A DNA stretch of 64,000 nucleotides from Prorocentrum cordatum (GCA_963575745.1 CAUYUJ010015014.1:296731-360730); one strand, 5' to 3'. Shown: positions 39,588-52,132, counted from the stretch's first letter. The notes: a model not told the origin generated them from the sequence alone. Made by a program: numbers and translations.

Positions 39588-40015
39588 AACGTTGACAATG
39601 GCAAACGCGGCGATGATCGTAGCGATGCGGGTGGCGATGTTGGCAACGACAGCGGCACGGCCAGTGACGGCACCGATGTTGACCACGCCGACGACGATGT
39701 CGGCGTCCTCGCGTCGGTGATGGGGGTGTTGGAAAATGAGTTCGACGTGCGCGCGCAGCCGACGCGCGAAAGTTGCCCGCGTGATTTGATTAGACACGGA
39801 TCCCCCCCAGCACGCGCGCAAGGCCGTGCGAATGATTTCGGCATGCGGCGCGAGGGATCCGTTTGGCAAAAGTCCACGAACATGCTGACACACTTATGGT
39901 TTCTGTAATACTTCACAAGAGCGCGAACGCAGATTTTTTTTGCACAGCTGCTGGTGCGAAACCACGTGTTGTTTATTTGGTTTGGGGACATTCGGTTTTG
40001 GGGTATCCGTTATGA
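39588..40015 (+). repeat. Family A repeat, right part of split copy
   Basis: Continues family A from the second target-site copy: AACGTTGACAATGGCAAACG, then CAGTGACGGC, TCGCGTCGGTGATG, CACGCGCGCAAGG and CACAAGAGCGCGAAC. It matches 43.70-44.03 kb and 44.68-44.96 kb without interruption. Confidence 0.75.
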
Positions 40016-40890
40016 CAAATATTGAACAAAAAACATTTGGAATCCCTTGATCCTCGTCCCCGAGGTTCGGGTTTTAAGGCGCCTTTTTTTGAAGTGAGGG
40101 GTCCGATTTACCAAGGCGGTTACTTCAAAACCGAAGACGAGGGGGCTCCGCTTTATTACCGCGTTTTCGCGTAGTCATTGTTCTGTTCAAGTTATTTTTG
40201 CAAGTCGCACGTTGCTCCGGCATCGTCTTTGCCATCGTCATTGCCATCGTTCTCGTATTCAACCTCGTGAACACCATCACCACAACCATGATCACTAGCA
40301 GCATCATCGCGAACACCACCATCAATTCCATCAACAGCATCATCAACAACAGCAACAACAACATCAACATCGCCATCTTGTTATGGATCGCCGTGGCACT
40401 TAGTTAATCGCACCGCCGCCGTAATGTCGAGAAACGTCAAACTCACCGCCGCCGCCAATATCATCATCCATAGCTCTGCCAAAACACTGCGCCTTCGCTC
40501 TCACGATCACCATCGGTTACGTCATTGCTGCCGCCGTGGGAAACCTATTGCATCCGCGCGTGCATCAGCAGCCTGCGCACTTGCTGGAACAACAAAACCG
40601 CAGCTATCAAGATCATGGTCCCGCTCCAGGCTTGACATGCAGGTGATATTGGTCGTGCGGTGCCCGTTCCCATTGCGCGCACTTGTTACCGATTTCGCAG
40701 TGCTTGTCCATGGCAACGGCCACGATAACGGCGATGCGCATGACGACAGTTACGGCTATGGACGCTGATCTCGCCTCGCGACCGTCATCTTGAGCAAGGA
40801 ACGCGTGCCATTTCGCAGAGGGGGGTCTGGAATTGGAAGGCCTCCCGTTGACAAGGGGATCCGGAACATCAGGTTGCAATTGAACGGGAT
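40016..40890. other. Low-complexity CATCA/ACAAC stretch, no gene
   Basis: Degenerate CAT/AAC trinucleotides at 40200-40390. The rest shows no domain. A 9-T then 17-G homopolymer junction lies at 40892-40917. Confidence 0.5.
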
Positions 40891-41049
40891 GTTTTTTTTT
40901 GGGGGGGGGGGGGGGGGCTACAAGAGGCACGGGTGCCAGGGATCATATCATTTCGGGCGGGAAAAGAAAGGATGGCGAGGGAGCTGGTCCCTGGCGGACG
41001 CGGGGAAGCGCGCGAGTGCTGCGACTCGCTGGCAAGCTACATTTTCGAG

Positions 41050-42732
41050 CCACGGTCGGTCGGTCGGAACAAGCAGGCGCGGGGGGCACGGGGCGGAGGG
41101 GGGGGGCACGGCCGGTCCGTCGGAATACGCAGACGGGAGGCCACGGAGGGAAGAGAACCGGGGGACGGGATGGCACGGTCGGGCACGGGGGGGGATCACG
41201 AACGCTCGGCCGGATTTAGCACAGGGGGCCACAGGGTGGAAGGGTGCGGGGGGGGAGCAGGGGTGCGGGAGGGCACGGTCGGGCAGAGAGGGGGGGCATT
41301 CGGTCGGTCGGAATAATTTAGCGGATGGGGGCCACGGGGCGGAGGGGGCGGGGGGGCGGACGTCTGGTCAATAGGAAGGGGGGGGGGCGGGGGGGCAACG
41401 CGGTCGGTCGGTCGGGAAAAGTAGATGGGGACCACGGGGCGGAGGGGGTGGGGAGGGGGGGCTGTCGGTCGGTTGGAATATCCATTCGAGGGGGGCGGGA
41501 TGGCACGGCCGGGCAAAGGGGGAGGGCACGGTCGGTCGGTCGGTATAAGCAGACGGGGGCCACGGGGCGGAGAGGTGCAGGGGGGAACAGGGGGGCGGGA
41601 GGGCACGGTCGGGGCACGGTCGGTCGGTCGGATTAAACAGACGGGGTGCACGGGGCGGAAAGGGCGGGGGGGCGCACGATTGGTGAGTCGAACGGCGGTT
41701 GTCGGAGGGGTGGACGGGGGGGCAGCGCGGTGGGGGGGGCGCACGGTCGGTCGTCGGATTTTACCCACGGGAGGCCACGGCGGGAATGGGAGCAGGTGGG
41801 CGGGAGGGCGCGGTCGGGCAAGGGGCGTTTACGGTCGTTCGGTCGGTCGGTATAAGCAGACGGGGGCCACGGGCCGGAGGGGTACGTGTACGGGGGGCGG
41901 GGTGGCAGGGGGATGAGAGGGCACGTCGGGTACGGGGGGGGCACGGCCGGCCGGTCGGAACAAGCAGTCGGGGGCCACGGGTCGGAGGGGTGCGGGGGGG
42001 GGCAGGGGGGCGGGAAGGCGCGGTCAGGCAGAGGGGGGGCGCACAGTCGATCGGTCGGAATAAGCAAGCGGGGGGCACGGGGCAGAGAGGGCGGGGGGAC
42101 GCACGGTTGGTCGGTTTAGAGGGGGGAGGAGGTGGACGGGGGCAGCACGGTCGGTCGGTCGGAGGTCGGAATAATCAGGCTCAGACGGGGGCCACGGGGC
42201 GGAGGGGGTGGGTGGGGGGGCACGGTCGGTCGGTCGGAATTTGCAGACGGGAGGCCACGTGAAAGGGAACTGGGGGACGGGAAGGCACGGTCGGGCAGGG
42301 GGGGGGGGGGCACGGTGGGTCGGTCGGTGTAAGCAGACGGGGGCCACGGGGCGGAGGGGGCGCCGGGGGGGGCACGGTCGGTCGGTCGGAATTGCAGACG
42401 GGAGGCCACGTGGGGAAAAGGAACCGGGGACGGGATGGCACGGTCGGGCAGGGGGGGGGGGCACGGTCGGTCGATCGGTATAAGCAGACGGGGGCCACGG
42501 GGCGGAGGGGTGTGTGGGGGGGGGGGGTGGCAGGGTGACGGAAGGGCTCGGTCGGCAGATTTGGGGGGATGGCCGGTTGGTCGGAATAAACACATTGATG
42601 CCACGGCTCGGAGAGGGCGGGGGGGCGCCAGTCGGGGGGGGGGGAGAGGGGGGGGGGACGAGGGAGCAGCACGGTCGGTCAGTCGGAATAAGCGGGCGGG
42701 GGGCCACGGGGCGGAGGGGGTGGGGCACGCGT
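41050..42732. repeat. G-rich satellite with GGTCGGTCGGTCGG
   Basis: About 16 units of irregular length (60-150 bp) built from GCACGGTCGGTCGGTCGG, AATAAGCAGACGGGGGCCAC, GGGGCGGAGGGG and runs of 5-10 G. The strand is extremely G-rich. Long Gly/Arg frames on + and Pro/Arg frames on - are repeat artefacts. Confidence 0.92.
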
Positions 42733-42915
42733 CCCAGTACGTATCCCAGCACACGGAGGCAGCACACAGCCTTGCCCAGTCCAGCACACATCCACGGAGA
42801 CAGCACACATCCCAGCACGATCCCAGCACACGGAGGCAGCACACAACCTTACACACATCCCAGCACACGAAAGCAACAGCACACATCCCAGCACACATCC
42901 CAGTCCAGCGCGAAT
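42733..42915. repeat. CACATCCCAGCACA array
   Basis: Degenerate units of CACATCCCAGCACACGGAGG and CAGCACACA. It joins the G-rich satellite to the family A cluster. Confidence 0.85.
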
Positions 42916-42949
42916 CCCAGGCACGGCCGGCCGGTCGAAACAATGCAGT

Positions 42950-45900
42950 GCGAGATCACACCGGTGGACCTGATAATCAATGGTTGTTATAGGAATTCGC
43001 AAGAGCGCGAGCCCAAGGTTTCTTTCAAAAACGGTGGTGCGGATCCATGTGTTTTCATATTTGTTTTTGGGGGCACTCGATGTATACATCCGGGCGACAC
43101 AGTGTGTTTCAAGGATTTCTGCACGCGCGCGCGACGGCGCGCGCGTGGGCGGTTCGCCCCATATGTTGCACGGGATTATTGGAAACTGATGTTTTTTATA
43201 AACGAGTGCGCGCGCATATAATGTTTGCAGCAGGTGGCTCGGGATGTCGATACTGGCCTGCCTGGGATGGTATGTATCCATCGTTAAGAGGGACGATGGG
43301 GCAGCATCATATGTACATTGCAACACGAGCAGGAGGGCGAATAATCTGGGGGGTATTATCTCATTCCGTCTTAGAAAGGAAGATCCATGTTGTGCGTTAT
43401 ATATGGGCCAATCGATGTGGTGTAGTTCGTTTGCCGAACTTGAAGTTGTCAACTCCACTGCTCGCGCACTTCTCCCACCCACCCACCCGCAATTTGCTTT
43501 GCAAAACCTATGCGGAAACAATTGCGATGAGTTCTTAGTGTTGGCTGGTGCACCCTTGCGGCCGCGCTAGCCCGCGCATGCTCGCGCGCGCAGCGGGCAG
43601 CTTGTATGGCTGTCGCAACCGACGCGAACGCGGTGGCGCTGACCGCTCGGCACATCCCAGCGTTCATTTCAGTGCGGGTCAGCGATTTGGGCGAATTCGG
43701 TATCATGGCGACGCCGACAACGGTAGAAATGGTTCGACGGCGGGGCAGCCAGTGACGGCGCCGATGCTGATCACGCCGGCGGCGGTGACGGCGTCTTCGC
43801 GTCGGTGATGCAGGTTGTGGAAGGAATTCGACATGCGAGCGCGGCAGACGCGCGAAAATGGCCCGCATGGAATTGTTTGACAAGGATCGTGCCACCCCAG
43901 CACGCGCGCAAGGGCGTTCGGACAATTTCTGCATGCGCGCGAGCGACGCCCATTTGCTATCATTTTTTGTTTGGAAATGTTGAACAACCTATGGTTTCCG
44001 TCAGCATTCGCAAGAGCACGCGCGCAAACTTGTTTTGGAAATGCATGTTGCGAAACCATATGCTGTTATATTTTCAGGACGGACGATTTTGAGATCCTTT
44101 CGAAACCTACGGCTTTTGAAGGATATTAGCATGCGCGCACGACGACGCGCGCGTTCTGACCTCGCCAATTTTTTTCGCAAGGGATCCTCGAAAACCAAGA
44201 ATTTGTGATAAACGAGTGCGCGCGCATATATTTTTTTTCGCATTCGCCGAGGACGGCGGAGTGGGCCGATACCAGCCTGGTTGGGATGGGGTGAGTTCGT
44301 ATCTCGGACTGGCGATGCGGCAGAAACATAGGAAGCATTTCAATAGGGAAAGGGCGACCGAAAGTTTCGAGGGGGGCGGTCGAGTTTATATTCTTGTTGG
44401 AGTGGAGAATGGGCTACCCTGCACCTCGTTTGACCACTTCCCGCGCTCTTGAAAACGTCCCACCCACCGGCAGCGATTTCGGCGGCGATTGCGATGAGTG
44501 TTTCGCGTTGGCTGGTGCACACTTGCGGCCGCGCTAGCCCGCGCATGCTCGCGCGCACAACAGCCAGCTAGGTGGGCGCGGCCAACGCAAGGCGGTGGCG
44601 CTGACCGTTCCGCACATCCCAGCGGGCACGTCTGTGCGAGTCGATGACTTGGGCGGGCGCGGTATTAGGCGACGCCGTCATCAGCACAAACGTTTATGAG
44701 AGCAACGATGGTGACGATGGTGGCGGTGACGACGGCAAGGCCAATGACGGTGCTGATGCCGATCACACCGACGACGATGACGGCGTCTGCGCGTCGATAG
44801 TGAAAGTATCGGAAGAAGTTCGACATGCGCGCGCGGCCGACGCGCAAGAGCAACCGCATGGTATTTGACACGGATCGTGCCCCCCAGCACGCGCGCAAGG
44901 GCGTTTGGTAGAATCCCATGAACATGTTGCACAACCGATGGGGGCAAGAGCGCGAGTGTTTTTTTCGAGTACTGTTGCGAAACAGTGTTTTGCGTTTGTG
45001 TTGGACACTCGGTTTAAAATTTTCTACGACATCGAAGGTTGTTGATTGATGCCGGCCTGCGCGCGCGACGACGCGCGCATAGGCATTTCGACCCGTTTCT
45101 TTTGCAAGCGATTTTTGCGACAGCACATGCGCAAGAATGTTCAAACGATTTTGACACGCGCGCGCTCGAAGCCCGATTGGTCGCAGTTTATGGCGATGTT
45201 GGAAACATAAACAATGGTGTCCATCAGCATTCGCAAGAGCGCGTGCGCAAGTTTTTGCTGGTGTCCCCCTTTTTCACAAAACATGTTCAGAGACCACGTG
45301 TTTTTGTATTGTCTTGAAGCTGTGACGACACGCGCGGTATTTTTCAAGGATTCCGGCATGCGCGCGCGACGGATCGAGTATGCGCAGTTCGTCCCGTTTT
45401 TGGTGCAGATGGTTATTGTCAACTGAGATTTTTTGGTAAACGAGTGCCCGCGCATAGTTTTTTGGCACGGGATGACGGGGGTGTCAAGTCCGCCCGTTTG
45501 GGACGGTCGGGGTTCATCTTTGGGATGGTCGGTGGGGCAGACGCATATGTCAATCGCAATACAAAAAGGGGTGCTAATTTGGGAAGGGGGGGTATAGTCT
45601 ATTCCCTGTTAAGAATGGAGGTTCGACGTGCAGCAGTCTGTCTTTCTCAAGCTACGCGGCGCCAACTACGTGATGCAACCTGAGATGCGCAATCTTCGTT
45701 GTGCAACTAATGAAGCGCAATATACGTGACGCAGCCCATGTGGTCCAAGCTGCGCGGTGCATTCTACAATATGGAATCTACGATGTACAAACCACGATAT
45801 GCACGATACGTTGTGCAATCTGCGTGGTGTAATCCAGGTTGCGCGATCTACGTGGTGCAATTATTTGTGGTTTGCAGTAGGATGCCAATTCCGCTGATTA

Positions 45901-46660
45901 CGCAGTCGCGCTGCCCTCACACCCGCAACTTGGTGCGGCGGTGAGGGTGATGAAAGCTCGTCGCTGGTTGAACATCGCTGCGGCCGCGCTAGTGCGCACA
46001 GGCTCACGGGCAGAAACCGCCAGCTAGCCTGGCGAGACCGACGCGGCCGCGTTGGCGCTGACTTCTCGGGGACTTCCCATCCCGTCTCACAGTCTTTCTG
46101 ACGCACGGGCAGTTCAATGCGAGTCGGTTATTCGGGCGGGCGTTGTATCATGGCGACGTCGACAACAACAAGCACGATGATGTTAGTAGCAACGTTTGTA
46201 GCGATGATGGTGATGACGACGGTATGCCAATGATGCTGCCCATATTGATTGCGCTGCTGAAGGTGATGTTGTCCACGTGTCGCTGATGAGGGTGTTGGAA
46301 GGATTTCGACATGTGTCCGCGTCCGACGGGCGCGAATGGCCTGCATGGTGGTTTGACAGGTTACGTGTCCCCACTAAACACGCAACACTTGCCGAGTGAT
46401 ACCGACATGCTCGCGAGGCGCCCGCTTGGTCGCATGTGAAGAAATTTGTTAATAACGCGTTGTGTCCTAAGAGTTCGCAAAAGAGCGGGCGCTGTTTTGT
46501 TGAGTTGCAAGACTTTTTTGTTTCCGTTTGAAACCACGTGTTCAATCTACGCACGACACATGGTGATGTGGAACATCCCGAGATGCGCGCGACGACGCGC
46601 ACGTGTAGATGTTGCTTCATGTGTTATCCGTAAGGGCTTCGCCCCCTGCCGCCGGCCCCC
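42950..46660. repeat. Tandem cluster of ~1-kb family A repeats
   Basis: Three to four head-to-tail, diverged units, recognised by TTCGCAAGAGCGCG at about 42993, 44004, 44943, 45231 and 46475. Each unit has CGCGCGACGACGCGCGC, AAACGAGTGCGCGCGCATAT, GTGTTGGCTGGTGCAC, CACATCCCAGCGGGCAC and TATCATGGCGACGTCGACAA. One unit (about 44943-45231) is short, and another carries the GTGCAATCTACGTTGTGCA minisatellite (45625-45880). No long coding frame is shared, so I do not infer a protein. Confidence 0.8.
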
Positions 46661-46900
46661 TCTCTCGGAGAATGGGCCATGGAAGAGCTAAGTCATGAGG
46701 CCTTGGCGCTGTCGTGAAGCAGTATCGAAACTTCATGCGAAGCCGATTCGCAATCAGCAAAACCAACTGATCACAAGAGGGGTTACCACACCTGGCGATT
46801 GGTAAGACGTGTATGGTTTACGGGCTTGGTTACCACACCTTGCGATTAAAGGGCCGAGGGAGTTCTCGCAGTTTGGGTTACCACGCCTTGCGATGGATGT
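46660..46900. repeat. GGTTACCACACCTTGCGAT triplicate
   Basis: GGTTACCAC(A/G)CCTTGCGAT occurs three times at about 47-bp spacing (46780, 46829, 46877) directly before the 73-bp array. Confidence 0.75.
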
Positions 46901-47430
46901 GCGTGAAGGGTGGCACCGAATTTCAGAAATGTGCCAAATCCCCTGTGTTTTTGGACCCTGACCCCGCGGATCTGCGTAAGGGGTGGCGCCGAATTTCAGA
47001 AATGTGGCAAATCCCTTGTGTTTTTGGACCCTGACCCCGCGGATCTGCGTGAGGGGTGGCACCGAATTTCAGAAATGTGGCAAATCCCGTGTGTTTTTGG
47101 ACCCTGACCCCGCGGATCTGCGTGAGGGGTGGCACCGAATTTCAGAAATGTGGCAAATCCCTTGTGTTTTTGGACCCTGACCCCGCGGATCTGCGTGAGG
47201 GGTGGCACCGAATTTCAGAAATGTGGCAAATCCCTTGTGTTTTTGGACCCTGACCCCGCGGATCTGCGTGAGGGGTGGCACCGAATTTCAGAAATGTGGC
47301 AAATCCCCTGTGTTTTTGGACCCTGACCCCGCGGATCTGCGTGAGGGGTGGCACCGAATTTCAGAAATGTGGCAAATCCCATGTGTTTTTGGACCCTGAC
47401 CCCGCGGATCTGCGTGAGGGGTGTCGATTT
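46900..47430. repeat. 73-bp tandem array (about 7 copies)
   Basis: Near-identical units with GGGGTGGCACCGAATTTCAG, AAATGTGGCAAATCCC, GTGTTTTTGGACCCTGACCC and CGCGGATCTGCGTGA. The period is exactly 73 bp, so open frames recur every 73 bp and are not genes. Confidence 0.95.
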
Positions 47431-48680
47431 CGAGCCCCCCCAGCAATTCAGACAACGCGCCCAGGAGGTGCTAAATATCTTGTTTGGGCCTCCCCCCCCT
47501 CGCGCGGTCAATCAACTAGTTACAGTAACCAGCAAGAAGCAGAATTGTAACACTGGAAACGACAAGCTACAACTGACACAGGAAACTGCGAACCCGCGCC
47601 TACAGCCTGGTGGCCCCACAAGGGGGCCGGCGGATAAGGTGCGGTTGGGAACACATGGTTCTTGACGAGCGAGCGTGCGCGCATAATGTAAACTCGCGAG
47701 GGTGATTCGGAGAAAGGTGTTGGCTGGAGTGGTGTGGTTTCATTTCTAAGGTGAACGATTGGTCAGAGCCGTGTGTAAATCGTACTACCCCAGGGAGGGG
47801 AGGGGAAAACCACCAGGACAGACGACGGGCAGTGACGAGGCCGCGACGGGGCGGCGACGGTGACAACATGGCCGCCAGACCGCCACACCAACCCAAACGA
47901 CGGGCGGCGACGATGCGGCGACGGGGCAGCGACGAGGGGCCACTTCCAAAACGAGAAGCTGCGCCGAGGGAAAGCCTCCAAGAAAGGGCTTTAGCCGTTC
48001 CGCAGATATTTGCGATTCGATTCTGAAAAGAGAGGTTTCGTTCCTTCTGTCGTGTTCTTCTTGGCGGTACCAGGACTGTACGGAAACAGCGGGCGCAAAG
48101 TCCAACAATAGTTTGTTTCATTATGATCGGGGTTCGTTGTCGGCGTCGCCGCGGTCGTCGCCCATTTGAAGCAACAGCGCGCCTTCCCAACAGCGGCCGC
48201 TCTCAGTTTCGGATCATATCTCTTGTCGGGTATCCGCACCGCGGGCCCCGCGGACACGGAACGTTTTCTCCGCGGACGCCCCGCGCGCAGCGCGTTCGTG
48301 CGGCCGCCGTTGGTCGAAATCCAGAACGCGAGGGCGCGGATACGGACATGCCCCGCGCCCGTGATCCTCCGAGGCCCCAGCCCTGCAGGACCCCGGGCCC
48401 TCCCCCTTGAGGTCTCCGGTTGGCCCTCCCCGCTCCCGCCCCCCCGCGCGCCGCAGGCCGGTCCGCTCGCCGCCCAGCAGCGGGCCTCGCAGGCGCCGCG
48501 CCGCCCCGCCCGCACCGCCGGGAGGCTGGCGGGGGATCCCCCTCCTCCTTCTCCTCCTCATCGTTTCCCTCCTCCTCCTCCTCCACCTCCTCCCTTCTCC
48601 CTCCTCCTCCGTCCTCCTTCCTCCCTCCCCCGCCAGGGAGCAACATGGCTCGCTGGCTCTGACGGGGCAGCGCGACCGCG
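47430..48680. other. No recognised gene; family A trace and CTC tract
   Basis: GACGAGCGAGCGTGCGCGCATAATG at about 47667 resembles the family A AAACGAGTGCGCGCGC segment. A CTC-rich tract lies at 48540-48640. Open frames are high-GC artefacts as far as I can tell. Confidence 0.4.
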
Positions 48681-48689
48681 GCAGGCAGG

Positions 48690-49310
48690 CCCGAGGAGCC
48701 AGCGACCGAAGGCCCGACTCACGCGCAAGATGGCGCTGACCGCGGCCTCGCCCATTATCCGCGGCCTCTCCTCCGCGCCGCCGCGTGCCCGCGCGGACCG
48801 GCCTCCTGCTGCCGGTATGGGCCCAGGGCCTCGGCCGCGGCGCCCCAGCCGGTCGGCGGCGGAGATTCGTGCGCCACATGCGCCGGCGCATGGCCGCGCG
48901 GCGCTGCACCCGACCAAGGCGTTCGACGCCATCGGCTCCCACCGCGGCGAGGCCTCAACCCTGGCTCGGCCGCCCTCTGCGTTCGGCGCTGGCCCGCCCG
49001 CCCGAGGCTCCCGCTGGTTCTGGCGATCGGTCTCGTCGAGGCGTTCCAATTCCAGGCAGCTGAACCTCCGCGCGCTGATGGTGGCGGTGGCAGTGGTGTG
49101 CCCCAGGCCGCTAAAGCTGCTGCAGACATTCCTGGCCCCCCCCTCGTTCTTCCCCGTAATGGTGGAGACGATGGCGTTTCTCTCGGAGGGTGTCGAGCCG
49201 ATCAGGATCTTGGTAGTGACGGCGCCACTGTGGCCCGTGGAGCGATGGTTGGAGATGGAGGCGCGGCGGCGCATCATGATGAGCCCGTCGTGTGCTTCAC
49301 CGCCTAGGCG
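48690..49310 (+). CDS. Possible coding segment, Gly/Ala-rich, unknown
   Basis: 49080-49307 in one frame has a natural composition (VPQAAKAAADIPGPPLVLPR, then Gly/Asp-rich, ending VVCFTA at TAG 49305-49307). The stretch 48690-49060 is Arg/Pro/Ala-rich in several frames. No domain, start or splice evidence; it could be a decayed gene. Confidence 0.25.
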
Positions 49311-50339
49311 CTGCAGGCAGCTTGTGCCGCACGAGTCGCTCGGCCCGTTCGTGCTGCCCCGATGGCTTGTGCTCAGCGCAAGGCGCCGCTCAGCGCGCCC
49401 GGCTCGCAATCCGATGGGCGCAGAAGCGGGGGTGGGCGCTTCCTTGGCAAACTCAGGGCGGTCGCGGGCCTCGAAGGACGGGCTATGCAGAGCCTTATGC
49501 TGCCGCCGAGAGAGAGAGAGAGAGAGGTCGGTTGGCGGCCGGCCCGAGACACAACCCGCTGCCTCTTGGGCGCAGCTAAAGGCAGAGGTCGAGGCCGTTC
49601 TGCTGGAGGTGAGACGGGGAAGTGGGCGAGGTGGAGGTTGCGCAGTTCAGGGGGGGGGCGATGAGCGATGAAAGGGGGGGGGGGGCCCGAGAAAGATGCG
49701 CCTTGTGTTCCCCAAAAGGGCCCTGGATTGCCCCTCTCGAGCCCAGCTGGGGCACGAAAGGTCCCAGACATCCGCCTGTTCCAATCTGATAATCTCTCCG
49801 ATGCGTGGGCCCCAGAGGTCCGGACCGTTTCCCTGGGGCCCGTCTTCTGCCTGGAGTCGTTTTGCTAACGCCTCCTATGGCTCTGCGGGGGCCCCCGCGG
49901 AGGCCGAAAGCGGCCAGGAGCCCGCTTGCTCCAGTTCTGGAGTGTCGGATCTCTGGGCCCCCTCCCTCCTATTCCTCCTCCTATTCCTCCTCCTATTCCT
50001 CCTCCTCCTCCTCCGCCTCCTCCGCCTCCTCCTCTTCCTCCTCCTCCTCCGAGCGCCAACTCGGGTCGAACCCCCGCGGGTTCGCGAGCCCGCGCCAGGC
50101 GGCCCACGCCGCTGCCCCTCCTCTCTTTCCCTCTCCCTTCCCTTCGCCCTTCGCCCGCGCCCGCCATGGAGCCGCCTTGGCGCGCCGCTGGCCGTCCCCA
50201 GCGCTCGGCTGCGGAGCGGAGGGCGCAGGCAGCGCGGGCGCAGTTTCGCAGCGCAGGCGCTCCTACGTGGGTTCCACGCCATGGGGCACAGGGGCTGCCG
50301 CCCGACCCTGTTGGGGGAGGCCCTGGCCAACGTCCTTCG

Positions 50340-50850
50340 CGCCGCAGGCGGCGATCGTGAAGCTCGTGGTGCTGCTGGTGGCGATGCCTCGGCCCCCCAG
50401 CCTCCCACAGCCCCAACAGGGCCCCTACGGGGGATGACTGCCCTGGGGAGGGATGGCAAGGCGGGGGAGGCGAGCGGCGGACTGGAGGCGGCAGTCCCCG
50501 TCGACGCTCCTGCGGCAGCCCACGGAGAACCTCCCAGGATTTCGGCCAGCGTCGTCGTGAAGGGGGAGTCGGAGGAGAGAGTGGAGGTGATGCTCGGCGT
50601 GCCCCCCGCTCCCAGCAAAGGCCCCGCGGTCGCGGCGGGGGCCTTTCAGCGGGAGCCACGGGTCGCTGGTGGCGCTTCTCCGGGGCGCACAAGTGGAGCT
50701 GCTGGCAGTCGGACGGCCATCCCGCTTTCGCCAGATGTCCTTTCCGCGCTGAACCAAGTGATGGGTTCTCCAGGTCCGCCTCCTTCGAGACCCGTTTCGC
50801 ATCCGCCAGGTTCCACAACCCATTCAGATGAGAAGTGCAAGCAGCAGTGA
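50340..50850 (+). CDS. Possible C-terminal Pro/Ser/Gly-rich coding segment
   Basis: The frame open to TGA 50848-50850 has a plausible disordered C-terminus (PPRISASVVVKGESEERVEV near 50528, then PLSPDVLSALNQVMGSPG near 50725). Upstream the frame runs into a CTC repeat (49965-50055) and is not credible. It could be the last exon of an unknown gene. Confidence 0.3.
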
Positions 50851-51465
50851 CCATGCGAGAGGTGCACATTACTTTTTCGTTACGGGATTTTGTTGTGGCC
50901 TTCGTTAATTGCGCGGGTGCTTACTCAGTGGAGGAACTTGATCAGGTAGTCTCGGTTCTGTTATGTGTATTGCTTGTCGTTGCAGACGGGAGAACACATT
51001 TGCAGGGCGTTGGCATTTTCTGATACAGGGCGGAGGCTGTGTTGTGCATCACGATTCTCCAGCTCTTTTGCTTACTTTGCGGAGGGACATGAAATAAGGT
51101 GAACACACTGTTGCATAAGAGTTCTGTCGTTTGTCTTGCCTCTTGTGTGTGCGTGTGCGTGCGCGTGTGCCGCGCGTGCTCACCAATAAGAGGTTTGCTT
51201 GCAAGTGACGCTTCGCGTCTGTTCCGATTCCGATTCCGATTCCTCCTCCTCCTCCGCCTCGTCCTCCCCCCATTCAGCAGTGCTCGAGCGCGGCGCTGCT
51301 CGGCGCGTCGCCCTGAGCGCCTCCCGAGGCGGGCCACTCGGGTTCCGCGCTGAGCGTTAAGTCGGGCATGTTCTCTTACAGAGGGAATATTCAAGAATAG
51401 TAAAAAGACATAGTCGGGCGACGATTGTTCGACGATGTGTCATATGTTCTGAGTTGTTTTGAGTA
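50851..51465. other. No recognised gene
   Basis: Includes a GTGTGTGCGTGTGCGTGCGC stretch (51146-51166) and GATTCC triplicate (about 51223-51243). Confidence 0.4.
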
Positions 51466-51795
51466 CGAAGCACCCCGCAATTGCGGATAAGATTGAGGGG
51501 GCGGGCGCGGGCGACGCGGGCGTCGAGTCGGCGGACCTCGTGGCCCTCACGAATGAAGAATAAGCCTGGAACGAATGCAGAAGAAGCCCGCCGCAGGCGC
51601 GGGGTGGGTCGCGGGTGGGTCGCGGGGCGTGTCGCGGGTGGGACGACAACAACAAACAGACAACAAACAACAAACAACAAACACAACAACAAGCAACAAT
51701 GCCAACACCAACAAGAATCCGCATCGCGGAAATCCACTTCAGCCACGCACCAAGGGACAGTGCATGACCGTTCGGTTCAGCCCCCCTCCCCTCAG
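51466..51795 (+). repeat. GGGTGGGTCGC composite element, short copy
   Basis: Head CACCCCGCAATTGCGGATAA, then GGGGGCGGGCGCGGGCGACG, CCCGCCGCAGGCGC, only two or three 11-bp units, the (AAC)n spacer and the conserved tail ending GTTCGGTTCAGCCCCC. All modules are present but the 11-bp array is contracted. Confidence 0.85.
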
Positions 51796-51799
51796 TCTG

Positions 51800-52099
51800 A
51801 TGTATGTATCGTAATGTAATGTAATGTAATGTAATGTAATGTAATGTAATGTAATGTAATGGCATGTATGCATGCATGTATGTATGTATGTATGCATGTA
51901 TGTATGTTTGTATGTTTGTATATACGCATGTATGTATAGTTGTTGGTATGTATGTATGCATGTATGTATGTATGTATGCATGTATGTATATGCGTGTATG
52001 TATGTATGTATGTATGTATGGCATTATATATGTAGCTGTGTGTATGCATGAATGAATGAATGAATGAATGGATGGATGAATGAATGAATGAATGAATGA

Positions 52100-52132
<33 letters not shown>

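Noticed and set aside
43449-43934. Arg/His-rich minus-strand frame in family A
   Set aside because: Not conserved in the other family A copies at the amino-acid level. Frame openness follows CGCG-rich sequence.
46903-47550. Repeated 65-70-residue open frames on both strands
   Set aside because: They follow the 73-bp array period, and both strands are equally open.
48166-49671. 501-residue + frame, and long minus frames over the same DNA
   Set aside because: Pro/Arg/Ser-rich in all phases, crosses a CTC tract and has no domain. Openness reflects high GC.
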